NCBI GenBank assembly: GCA_040702975.1
Contig: CP159990.1
Span: 620,001-684,000 of the forward strand
Source of the DNA: Roseburia hominis
GTDB taxonomy: Bacteria > Bacillota > Clostridia > Lachnospirales > Lachnospiraceae
DNA: 64,000 bases
Direction: 5' to 3'
Below, piece after piece: positions 46,973 through 54,905 of the stretch; the first letter of the stretch is position 1; every line of letters begins with the position of its first letter. Below the pieces are notes generated by a model. The model had not been told where the DNA came from. It worked only from the letters and a program-made list of their open reading frames with translations, and searched no databases. The translations under genes were made by a program, and so were the position numbers.

Positions 46973-47024
46973 TTGACAAAATCATCCTACAGGTGTAGTA
47001 TAAATGCATATACTACACCTGTAG
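46973..47024 (+). promoter_or_regulatory. BlaI-type promoter with paired operators
   Basis: TTGACA (46973-46978), 17-nt spacer and TAGTAT (46996-47001) form the promoter. Two dyads of the MecI/BlaI type TACA-NN-TGTA overlap it: CTACAGGTGTAG (46987-46998) and CTACACCTGTAG (47013-47024). They are inverted copies of each other, 26 bp centre to centre, so the whole region is one large palindrome. Confidence 0.9.
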
Positions 47025-47035
47025 GAGGGGATGCT

Positions 47036-47398
47036 ATGAAGCTTTCTGAACGTGAATGGACAGTTCTTAATGCTCTTTGGGAAACCGGCGGTGCAGAGCT
47101 GGGCGTACTTGTTAATGAACTATATGAGACTACCGGTTGGAGCCGAAATACCGTACTGACATATTTGACACGAATGGAGTCTAAAGGCTTGGTGCGAATT
47201 GATAAGGAAATTTCACCACATATTTACTATGCAGCATTGGATCGTGAGAGCTGCCAACAACAGGAACGCCAGAGTTTCCTTCATCGAGTCTACAGTGGCT
47301 CTGCCGGAGATCTGATTGCGGCCTTTCTGAAAGAGGAACCTATTTCTCAAGAGGAAAGAGAGCGTCTGCGTAAGATTCTTGATGATATGGAGGTGTGA
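47036..47398 (+). CDS. blaI: BlaI/MecI-family repressor
   Basis: A 120-residue winged-helix repressor: MKLSEREWTVLNALWETGGAELGVLVNELYETTGWSRNTVLTYLTRMESKGLV, then a C-terminal dimerisation region. In the family, cleavage by a BlaR1-type protease lifts repression. ATG 47036 follows GTAGGAGGGG, which is part of the second operator, so repressor bound to DNA also covers the ribosome site region. The next gene encodes the sensor protease. No beta-lactamase gene is present in the window. Confidence 0.9.
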   Translation: MKLSEREWTVLNALWETGGAELGVLVNELYETTGWSRNTVLTYLTRMESKGLVRIDKEISPHIYYAALDRESCQQQERQSFLHRVYSGSAGDLIAAFLKEEPISQEERERLRKILDDMEV

Positions 47399-47400
47399 GA

Positions 47401-49350
47401 ATGGTTGATATATGGGGATTCCTTTTCCAAACACTTACTGCCTCAGGCGTTGCCGTTCTGTTGCTTGTGATTAAGGCGTTGTTTAAGGATAAACTGTCTC
47501 CCAAGTGGCACTTTGCTGTGTGGGGTGTTCTGGGAATTATGATATTGATACCTGCAGGATTTAACGGGCGGTACACATTGTTTCAGTGGCAGGTGCTTGT
47601 AGAGGTAATTAAATCGTGGTTTGGAGATTATTCTTTTACCCGGGTCCTTTATCCAATTCCTATTTTAAGTACCATACCGAGAACCATTATACAATGGATC
47701 TTCGCCGGGTATATTCTTGGTGTCATCGTCCACATTATAATTTACATAGCATCCTATATCCGTCTTCTCTTAATATTGCGAAATGGAAGTAAGCCCTGTG
47801 AAGAACTTGCCGCTCGTATTCGGCAAATTGCTGCTTTACAGAAAGTCAGGCCCGGCAGAGTAGTTGAAGTTCCCGGATTGCCCAGCGCTTTTGTGTGCGG
47901 AATAATCCGACCGATATTGGCGGTACCTGCAAATAAGGATATTGACGACAAGGTGATCCTGCATGAGCTTCTTCATATGAAGTATAAGGATACTCTTTGG
48001 AGTGTGGTGATATGTCTGTTGAGATGCATTCATTGGTGCAACCCTCTTCTTATTTTCTGTGCGGATCAGGCAATCAATGATATGGAAGCACGCTGCGATC
48101 AGCATGTGTTGGAACAGCTTGAAGGTGAGGAACGCAGAGACTATGGCCGAATACTTCTTTCTATGGCAAATGACCGTTTTGCGAAAACTCCGGGAAGTAC
48201 CTGTATAAACAACGGCGGTAAAAACATTCGTGAACGAATCGAAACCATTGCCCGCTTCAAAAAATACCCTGTTGGAATGAGCTTGGTGTCGGTCTGTGTT
48301 ATAATCCTTCTGACTCTTTCGTTAGTTGTGGGTGTGCAGGCCACAACAGTATATGATTTAAGTAATTCGGTACAGTTGTCTTTGGCATCAGCCAGAAGCA
48401 CTCCTTGCACAACATCAGCGGGAGCGTTTGACACCTACGCAAAGGCAATATTGGATCAGAACGGAATCTATCGGTCCATGTGTGCACCATGGTCTGTGCA
48501 GGCAGAGATTTTGAATGAGATACTTGAGAAAGATAAGGCCGGTATCTATCCAAGCTGGGACTCTGGCCTTAACGAGCGGTCTAATTCCCAAAGCGGATAT
48601 TACATATATAATCTAAAGCAGAGTGGTAATAACAGCTTCGAAGGGCTCTTGGTAGTAGAGACAAATTATCCACCGAACGGTCAACCTGAGGAAGAAGGTA
48701 AGATGTATCTTGCAGTCCAAAATCTGCGGGTTGAAAAGGAAAATGGACGTTGGGTCGTAATTCCTTTAGAAGAGTTCCGAAATATTGCAGTGCCAGATCA
48801 AAATTTGGAGTGGGGCAGCATGGAACTTCCGGGTATTATGTATTCGGGAATTGTTGATGAGTTGCAAGTTGATGTAAAGGTTCAAACCATATACGCGGTT
48901 GAGAGTACTGTTCAAACAAATAATAATAATTTCATATTTGAAAACAGCTCATATTTTGATACAACACCTAAACCAAATGCCGAGTTCAGTTGGGCAGTAA
49001 GAACCCAAAGTGAAAGTGTTACACATCTTGGTTCGGCAGCAGAAAGAGACGCCATTGAAAGAATCGGTCTTTCTGTTGCACCGATATATCCCGGAGATAA
49101 GCGTCCTGAAAGACTTGGTGCTTCCTTTGAAGATAACTTCAGGGGAACAAGTAGTACCGGCGAAAGCTGGGGGAGTCAAAAGACCGAACCTGGTTGGGGA
49201 CCTTCTATTGAAATTGGTGGTGGAGGCGGAGGAACCTTCGATCCGGCGCATGATGTTCCGCTTCCCGATTATTATGTGGCTGATCTGTTTATCAATAGCA
49301 AACTTGCAGCGCAGCTTGACTTAGCTTTGCAGGAAGGGGTGGCAAAATGA
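47401..49350 (+). CDS. BlaR1-like M56 membrane metalloprotease sensor
   Basis: A 649-residue membrane protein. Residues 1-130 hold several membrane segments. The zinc protease site HELLHMKYKD (HExxH) is near residue 188, with the second ligand likely in NDMEARCDQHVL. A further membrane segment lies near 300 (SLVSVCVIILLTLSLVVGV), then about 330 external residues. The external part lacks the penicillin-binding SxxK/SxN pattern of BlaR1 that I would expect and ends in a Gly-rich tract (EIGGGGGGTFD), so it probably senses another envelope signal. It starts right after blaI. Confidence 0.88.
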   Translation: MVDIWGFLFQTLTASGVAVLLLVIKALFKDKLSPKWHFAVWGVLGIMILIPAGFNGRYTLFQWQVLVEVIKSWFGDYSFTRVLYPIPILSTIPRTIIQWIFAGYILGVIVHIIIYIASYIRLLLILRNGSKPCEELAARIRQIAALQKVRPGRVVEVPGLPSAFVCGIIRPILAVPANKDIDDKVILHELLHMKYKDTLWSVVICLLRCIHWCNPLLIFCADQAINDMEARCDQHVLEQLEGEERRDYGRILLSMANDRFAKTPGSTCINNGGKNIRERIETIARFKKYPVGMSLVSVCVIILLTLSLVVGVQATTVYDLSNSVQLSLASARSTPCTTSAGAFDTYAKAILDQNGIYRSMCAPWSVQAEILNEILEKDKAGIYPSWDSGLNERSNSQSGYYIYNLKQSGNNSFEGLLVVETNYPPNGQPEEEGKMYLAVQNLRVEKENGRWVVIPLEEFRNIAVPDQNLEWGSMELPGIMYSGIVDELQVDVKVQTIYAVESTVQTNNNNFIFENSSYFDTTPKPNAEFSWAVRTQSESVTHLGSAAERDAIERIGLSVAPIYPGDKRPERLGASFEDNFRGTSSTGESWGSQKTEPGWGPSIEIGGGGGGTFDPAHDVPLPDYYVADLFINSKLAAQLDLALQEGVAK

Positions 49351-49922
49351 CGAATTATCAAAAACGTTATGAAGGCATTTCAAAGGCGGCCTGGGGTTAC
49401 CTTTTTATCTATTTGGATGTCAACATTAACTCAGTCAGTCTCCTGCCAGCGTTTATTGGATACTTGTTCTTTTTGTCAACGATAAACTACCTGAAAGACG
49501 AGGAACGAGAGCTGTCCTTACTTCGCACCTTGGGCATTATCCTCGCTTTATGGCATGGTGCAGAATGGGTTGCGAGTTGGGGAGGCATTGACCTTGAGGG
49601 AACGTGGCAGTTTATAGATATTATTATCAGCCTGGTGAACTTATATTTTCATTTCCAATTGTTGACCAATCTTGCTTCCATTGCAACAAAGCATCAGCCG
49701 GAAGGCTATAAGCAAGATGCCGAGCTTTTATGGTACAGAACACTGCAAACGATAATGTTGACAGCGATTGCGATTATTACACATCTTCGCCCTTGGCTGT
49801 CAGAGGCGTGGACATACATATCTGTTGTTATACTTATCGTTTACATCATAGCAGGCATCTGTTTGATGAAGACATTGTTTGATCTTAGACGATGCCTGCC
49901 GGTAAACGAGGGACCTATTTGA
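49347..49922 (+). CDS. Hypothetical polytopic membrane protein
   Basis: A 191-residue protein with about five to six hydrophobic segments. The start ATG overlaps the stop of the sensor gene (ATGA), so it is translated as part of the blaI-blaR operon. Sequence begins MTNYQKRYEGISKAAWGYLF with NINSVSLLPAFIGYLFFLSTINYL. I do not recognise the family. It may be the output or accessory protein of this sensor system. Confidence 0.75.
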   Translation: MTNYQKRYEGISKAAWGYLFIYLDVNINSVSLLPAFIGYLFFLSTINYLKDEERELSLLRTLGIILALWHGAEWVASWGGIDLEGTWQFIDIIISLVNLYFHFQLLTNLASIATKHQPEGYKQDAELLWYRTLQTIMLTAIAIITHLRPWLSEAWTYISVVILIVYIIAGICLMKTLFDLRRCLPVNEGPI

Positions 49923-49962
49923 TCGTAAGAGTTACGTGAAAAGTTAAGAGTGAAATTTGAAA

Positions 49963-49996
49963 AAGCAAGGCACTGCTGCGGCAGTGCCTTTTGCTT
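49963..49996 (+). terminator. Terminator of the blaI operon
   Basis: AAGCAAGGCACTGC and GCAGTGCCTTTTGCTT pair around TGCG, 40 nt after the membrane-protein stop. Confidence 0.85.
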
Positions 49997-50125
49997 ATAC
50001 ATAAACTATGTATTATTCTTACCTTTTTGAAGCATCTCGGTATGACCATTAGTCTGTCGAGCGGTTTGGAAGAGGAGTATTATATGTTAGTTATAGGTAA
50101 AAACCTATCAATTAAATAAAATAAC

Positions 50126-50144
50126 TAGTATTTTACAAATACTA
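50126..50144 (+). promoter_or_regulatory. Palindromic operator candidate before the 2HCT operon
   Basis: TAGTATTT-TAC-AAATACTA is an 8-bp perfect inverted repeat about 75 nt before the transporter start, within an AT-rich promoter region. No regulator gene is adjacent. Confidence 0.45.
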
Positions 50145-50217
50145 AGAATTATACTAAGATTTCATTGTAGATAGAATTTATTGCTGGCAGTAAAACAGAA
50201 GAAAGGAGAAATGGTAT

Positions 50218-51573
50218 ATGTCGAGTACATCTAAAGACGCAGAGCGTGTGAAATGGTATCAATTTAAAAAAGTGACGCATGTTTTTGGGATACATGTAAA
50301 ATATTTTCTGCCCTTATGCCTGATTGTTCTTGTAGCTCTCTTAACAGGGTGCCTGCCGGCAGACGGATTTGTGCAGTCTATTGTAGTTCTTATGTCTGTT
50401 GGAGGATTGTTATCCTGGATTGGAAGCGTTGTCCCGCTTATCAGGTCAATAGGGGGGAAATTATTGTTCCCCATGTTTGGGGCGGTCATACTGATGAAAA
50501 CGGGAATATTTCCGGAGGAGGCGTCCGCCTCAGCTAATCTTCTCATGGACAATGGTTTTCAGATGTTTTTTGTAGCAGCTATTGTAGTAGGCACGATTTT
50601 TGCAACCGATGGTAAGCTTTTAAAAGCAAGCGCGCTGCGGTATTTGCCGGTATTACTTATTGTACAGGTATTCGCACTAGCATTTGCGTTTTTGTCATCA
50701 CTTATTACAGGAAAAAGTTTCTATGAGGCGGTGTTCTTTGTAGCTGCACCCTGCATGGCAGGAGGAACGAGCGGAGCGATCACTACGCTTCCGGCACTAT
50801 ACTCATCTGTACTAAAGACAGATATGAGTACAATGTCGGGGACTTTATTTGCTACAGCAATGTTGGGAACATACCTTGCACTGGCGGTTGTTATTATTAT
50901 GAAGGTTCTTGCACATAGTTTTCCCAAGCTAATGGGAAATGGTCATGGTGAGCTCCTTCGGCATGAATCTGCGGCAATAACTGAGGCGAAGAAGAATATG
51001 ACGGTTTACCCGAATTCTACAGATGATTATGGTGACTTGATTGGCGGGCTATTCATTTCGCTTGCAGTAACAGTTGTCGGAGCTATTCTTAACCATTTTA
51101 TTCCCAGTGTTGTGTACATTGCATGGACGATTATTATTGTCATTTTGGCGAAGATTTTTGGACTAGTGCCCGATGACCTGTGTAAAAAGGCAAATTGTTG
51201 GAGTCAATTTTCGCAAGAATTTCTACTCATAATTGTCTGTACCGCGATCGGAATGTCTTCTTCCAGCGGAGCAAGTCTGGCGTCTATTCTTAGTCCTGCG
51301 ACCGTTATCATCTTGTTGTTGACATTTGTCGGGGCAATCATCGGAGCGATGGTTGGGGCGAAGATTTTTGGATTGCATCGCTATGAAACGGCGATCACTG
51401 CTGCGATGTGTTCCTGTAATATCGGTGTTTCCGGGGATGTGCAGATGCTGGCGGTAACAGAGCGTATGGATTTGCTCGCATTTGCAACGATATCGACTCG
51501 TATCGGTGGTGCGATGATGTTGATTGAGATTAGTATCTTATTCCCGATGGTGGTAAGAGCCTTAGGATTATAG
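50218..51573 (+). CDS. 2-hydroxycarboxylate (2HCT/CitS-like) transporter
   Basis: A 451-residue membrane protein with 11-12 segments. The family signature near the C-terminus is seen: CSCNIGVSGDVQMLAVTERMDLLAFATISTRIGGAMML, close to CitS/MaeN GGSGDVAVLSAANRM...PFAQIxxRxGGA. The first re-entrant loop reads MAGGTSGAITTLP. The family imports citrate, malate or lactate by Na+ or H+ symport or exchange. AAAGGAG precedes ATG 50218. It is the first gene of the selenoprotein/AtuA operon, so it probably brings in that pathway's hydroxy-acid substrate. Confidence 0.85.
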   Translation: MSSTSKDAERVKWYQFKKVTHVFGIHVKYFLPLCLIVLVALLTGCLPADGFVQSIVVLMSVGGLLSWIGSVVPLIRSIGGKLLFPMFGAVILMKTGIFPEEASASANLLMDNGFQMFFVAAIVVGTIFATDGKLLKASALRYLPVLLIVQVFALAFAFLSSLITGKSFYEAVFFVAAPCMAGGTSGAITTLPALYSSVLKTDMSTMSGTLFATAMLGTYLALAVVIIMKVLAHSFPKLMGNGHGELLRHESAAITEAKKNMTVYPNSTDDYGDLIGGLFISLAVTVVGAILNHFIPSVVYIAWTIIIVILAKIFGLVPDDLCKKANCWSQFSQEFLLIIVCTAIGMSSSSGASLASILSPATVIILLLTFVGAIIGAMVGAKIFGLHRYETAITAAMCSCNIGVSGDVQMLAVTERMDLLAFATISTRIGGAMMLIEISILFPMVVRALGL

Positions 51574-51590
51574 GGGAAGGGGAAAATGCA

Positions 51591-52559
51591 ATGAGTGAAC
51601 AATATGAAGTAGTATGGCCCTCCGGAAAATGCAGGATAGAGCCGGTTCCAATGGCACCCAGGATAAAAGATTTGAATGAAGCAGTTATCCTTGAATTGAA
51701 TCATAATTCCTATCGGGGTGATGAAATCTTTCCTGTTCTTAGAGAAGAACTGAAGAGAAGATATCCGGGGATTCGTTTTATTACATATGACGTGTTGGGA
51801 AATTTCCGTGACGCGAGAAATTACGGAGGATATGAGCTGGAGAGTTGGCCCGGTCTGTCAGATTTTATAAGAGAAAATAAAGTGACAGGCGCAGTTGCAG
51901 GCGTAGGCGGGTGAGGCGCTTGCACGCCCGCAGTTTTGCGGGCAGCAACGGCTGTTGAGCGCAATAAAGTTCCAACGGCCTCCATCATTCTCACAGGATT
52001 TTTTCCGCAAGGCAAATTAATAGCAAAGAGTCAAGGGATCAATGATCTGGTGATGTGTGGGTATCCGGATACAATGATGACCGACAGCTATGAACAATTA
52101 GTTGAGAAAGTGACGACAGTAGTGGCAGACCAGATTGTGGAAGGTCTGACCAAACAATCCTTATCTAACCGAAGGACTAAGCCAGTCAGAGAGCCGGAAA
52201 AACGGGATATTGTATTTGCGGGAACGCTAACTGAAGTAAATGAATACTTCTATGACCGATTATGGACGGATGGCTTACCGGTTATTCCGCCGACGATAGA
52301 GGCGGTGGAGGAATTCTTAAAGTTCACCGACCGGAAAGCAGAAGAGATAATCGCTATATTGCCCCATGAAAAACGGGAGGCAACCATTTGGAATATTGCA
52401 GTTAATGGCGTGATGGCAGGGTGCAGGCCGGAGTATATGCCGATATTGATCGCAGCAGTTGAAGCTATATCCGAAAAAGGTGATCCGACAAATCCACTCA
52501 AGGGTGGATTCCGCCCTCAGGATATTGGAACAACGCCGGGGTATCTTTGCAAAATGTGA
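51591..52559 (+). CDS. UGSC-family selenoprotein (UGA = Sec at residue 108), C-terminus altered
   Basis: Reading through TGA at 51912-51914 as selenocysteine gives one frame of 322 residues. Around it the protein reads GAVAGVGG-U-GACTPAVLRAATAVERN, a U-G-A-C variant of the U-G-S-C motif that names the family. A SECIS-like hairpin follows at the right distance. The second domain starts near residue 205 (VNEYFYDRLWTDGLPVIPPTIEAVEEFLK, NIAVNGVMAGCRPEYMPILIAAVEAI). After AISEKG the family pattern stops, and the frame ends inside sequence belonging to AtuA, so the true C-terminus seems lost in a deletion. A redox role is inferred from the U/C pair and the flavoprotein neighbour. Confidence 0.8.
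51915..51948 (+). promoter_or_regulatory. SECIS-like hairpin directing selenocysteine insertion
   Basis: GCCCGCA-GTTT-TGCGGGC (51926-51943) is a perfect 7-bp stem. Outer pairs TTGC (51920-51923) and GCAA (51945-51948) extend it. Eighteen bases separate UGA from the loop G (51933), within the range for bacterial SECIS elements, which also favour a G at the start of the apical loop. Confidence 0.8.
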
Positions 52560-53478
52560 GAATATTGTTGCTCTTGCCGGAGCGGAGCCTTTTATTGAGG
52601 CTTATAGGCAGGGAGCGGATATTATCCTGTGCGGGCGCTCGTCTGATACAGCAATTATGGCAGCCCTTCCAATCTATTGGGGAATGCCGGAGGGAGCAAG
52701 CTGGCATGGAGCAAAAACTGTCGAATGTGGGGCACAATGTTCGGATACAAGTGGAAATAATTGTATCTTATTAGAGGTAGACAGCGCTGGATTCACAGTG
52801 ACGCCAACAATGCCAGATACGCATTGTACACCATACACAGTATCTGCACATCTGCTTTATGAAAATGCGGATCCATTTTGCCTTACAGAGTCATCGGGAG
52901 CATTTCTTACTCAAAATGCTGTCTATACGCAGAAAGATGAACGATCTGTGAGAGTAACAGGAAGCGATTTCGAAAAGGCTGAAGTCTACACGATGAAACT
53001 GGAAGGCTCCAAGATGGCTGGATATCAGAATATCAGTCTTGTTGGAATCGCAGATCGCGAGATTATGCTAGAGCCAAAAAAGTGGGTCGATAATGTAAGC
53101 GCTTATGTGCAAAATTTGCTGGACCGAAATGGATTTTTGAGAGAGAGTTATTCTTTCAATTTTAAGATGTATGGTTACAATGCAGTAGTGGATAGTTTGA
53201 ATGCAGATGATGATTATGTACCGCGTGAGATTGGAGTCCTGCTCACGGTAACAGCCGATACGCAGGAACTGGCAACTCAGATTGCAAAAGAGTTCAATCC
53301 ATATTTATTACATTTCCCGGTTGAACTAACGAATGATAAGACCCTGCTTCCAACATTTGCCTTTCCATTTTCTCCGGTGGATTGTTCGAAAGGGCCGATA
53401 TACGAATTTTGTCTGCACCACGTAGTTGAAATGGAAGATTCGCTTGAGTTAGTTAACATTGTATATCAGGAGATATAG
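52459..53478 (+). pseudogene. AtuA-family (DUF1446) gene lacking its 5' half
   Basis: From about 52548 the frame reads like an acyclic-terpene-utilisation AtuA protein: ENIVALAGAEPFIEAYRQGADIILCGRSSDTAIMAALPI, WHGAKTVECGAQC, and a C-terminal domain to IVYQEI. Family members have about 140 more residues before this point. Here those are missing; the upstream 90 bases overlap the end of the selenoprotein frame and show no ribosome site before ATG 52459. A deletion has therefore joined the two genes out of frame. The rest is intact and open, so a truncated product is possible. Confidence 0.75.
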
Positions 53479-53488
53479 GAGGAGAGAC

Positions 53489-53794
53489 ATGACTTTATTA
53501 AAAGATGTTGTACAATATGTTCGTTCAAAGAATGCAGGGCCGTTTTGGGCGACCTTAGAAATATTTTGCGGAAGTACGGAAGCATATGAAAAGATTAGGT
53601 TATCCGAAAACATTTCCGTGGAAAATATAGCCAGGCTTTATAAAGTGAATAAGGAGGATATACAGGAGTTTTATCTGCCTGGCATTCATGTGATCAAATA
53701 TTCATTTCCTCGTCCGTTCCCAAGTGGTTATCGATATGAAAATGACATGCATTACGGACAGCAGTACCGTATTATTGAAGAGGTAGAGGTATAG
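53489..53794 (+). CDS. DUF4387 protein, AtuA partner
   Basis: A 101-residue protein matching the DUF4387 pattern: LLKDVVQYVRSKNAGPFWATLEIFCGS, ISVENIARLYKVNKEDIQEFYL, and IKYSFPRPFPSGYRYENDMHYGQQYR. The family is commonly encoded next to AtuA proteins, sometimes fused, and probably acts with them. Start ATG 53489 has AGGAGGAGAG before it and slightly follows the AtuA stop. It is complete. Confidence 0.85.
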   Translation: MTLLKDVVQYVRSKNAGPFWATLEIFCGSTEAYEKIRLSENISVENIARLYKVNKEDIQEFYLPGIHVIKYSFPRPFPSGYRYENDMHYGQQYRIIEEVEV

Positions 53795-53804
53795 GAGGGA
53801 GAAG

Positions 53805-54725
53805 ATGTATACAGATTATGATGTTATCATTGTAGGTTCAGGGGTCGCAGGACTTGCGGCAGGAATCTATATAAGTCGTGCAGGGCTGAATGCTGTTGTG
53901 ATGGAGAAAAGTAGTATGGGCGGGGAACTTATGAACCGTCAGTTGATTGAAAATTATCCTGGATTTGCGGAGGGCATACAAGGTCCGTCTCTTGCTGCGG
54001 CAATGCTTTCGCAGGCTGAAAATGTGGGGACTGAGTTTATGAGCTGTGAGGTTCAGAATATAAAAAGTAAGAATGGATTACATACAGTGTATACTGATAA
54101 CGGAATGTATACAAGCAAAGCAGTTATTGTAGCAAGCGGATCGCATCCCCGGCTTTTGAATGTTCCGGGTGAGGCCAAGTTGCGGGGGAAAGGTGTCTTC
54201 TACTGTGCTACTTGTGACGGTCCTCTCCTGGCGGGAAAAAATGTTGTGGTAGCAGGGGCCGGGGATAGCGGAGTTACGGAAGCTTTACATCTGGCAAATC
54301 TTGGGTGCAAGATAACAATTTTGGAATTTATGGACAGGCCCAAAGCCGCCTCTATTCTTTTAGAAAGGATTGAAGCAGAATCAAATATCCAGCTAATATG
54401 TGGTGCCAGGATAACAGAAATAAGAGGGGAAAACTGGGTAACCGGCGTTGTGTATGAGGAATGCGAGACGCAAATACAGAAGGAACTTGAAGTAGAAGGT
54501 ATATTGATTCGAATAGGAATCATGCCGAATACCGGATTCCTGAAAGGCGTGGTGGAGCTTAGCGAAGGCGGTCAGGTTCAGGTGACAGAGCAGATGGCAA
54601 CTTCTATAGAAGGAATTTTTGCCGCCGGGGACATCCGGACGCATTCGCCTGCGCAGCTTGGAACTGCCGCCGGAGATGGGATTACCGCGGCGATGGCAGC
54701 AGCCAGGTATGTTCAAATGTTGTAA
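53805..54725 (+). CDS. Thioredoxin-reductase-like flavoprotein
   Basis: A 306-residue FAD/NAD(P)-binding disulfide reductase. FAD site: VIIVGSGVAGLAAGIYISRAG. Redox pair: CATC near residue 138 (FYCATCDGPLLAGK). NAD(P) site: VVVAGAGDSGVTEALHLANLG. C-terminal FAD motif: GIFAAGDIRTHSPAQLGTAAGDGITAA. AGGAGGGAG precedes the ATG. Being in the selenoprotein operon, it likely supplies electrons to the UGSC protein, either directly or instead of a thioredoxin. That partnership is inferred. Confidence 0.88.
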   Translation: MYTDYDVIIVGSGVAGLAAGIYISRAGLNAVVMEKSSMGGELMNRQLIENYPGFAEGIQGPSLAAAMLSQAENVGTEFMSCEVQNIKSKNGLHTVYTDNGMYTSKAVIVASGSHPRLLNVPGEAKLRGKGVFYCATCDGPLLAGKNVVVAGAGDSGVTEALHLANLGCKITILEFMDRPKAASILLERIEAESNIQLICGARITEIRGENWVTGVVYEECETQIQKELEVEGILIRIGIMPNTGFLKGVVELSEGGQVQVTEQMATSIEGIFAAGDIRTHSPAQLGTAAGDGITAAMAAARYVQML

Positions 54726-54790
54726 ATGAAAATAAAATTACTTGCCTTGCAAGGTTAAAAATCCAGTATCTTATTTTGGACAACTGAAAA

Positions 54791-54844
54791 TACAAATAAC
54801 CGCTGTAGAACTTGATATATAAGGACTACAGCGGTTATTTGTAT
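54791..54844. terminator. Bidirectional terminator
   Basis: CAAATAACCGCTGTAG and CTACAGCGGTTATTTG form a 16-bp perfect stem with an AT-rich loop, followed by T residues. It lies between the flavoprotein and the convergent antiporter. Confidence 0.85.
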
Positions 54845-54905
54845 TGTTTTATAGAGCAGGTAATTTATTCCTCTCTATTTTTTGTGATTTACTAAAGAGT
54901 GGCAT

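Noticed and set aside
47036..49922. Beta-lactam resistance locus
   Set aside because: BlaI and BlaR-like genes are present, but no beta-lactamase or PBP2a-like gene is nearby, and the sensor's external region lacks an evident penicillin-binding pattern.
51591..52559. Simple nonsense mutation or frameshift in the UGSC gene
   Set aside because: The frame is continuous on both sides of TGA, the residues around it match the U-G-x-C motif, and a SECIS-like hairpin sits at the proper distance. Selenocysteine explains all of this better.
53459..53488. Upstream start for the DUF4387 gene
   Set aside because: These ten codons overlap the AtuA end. AGGAGGAG before ATG 53489 and the family N-terminus fix the start.
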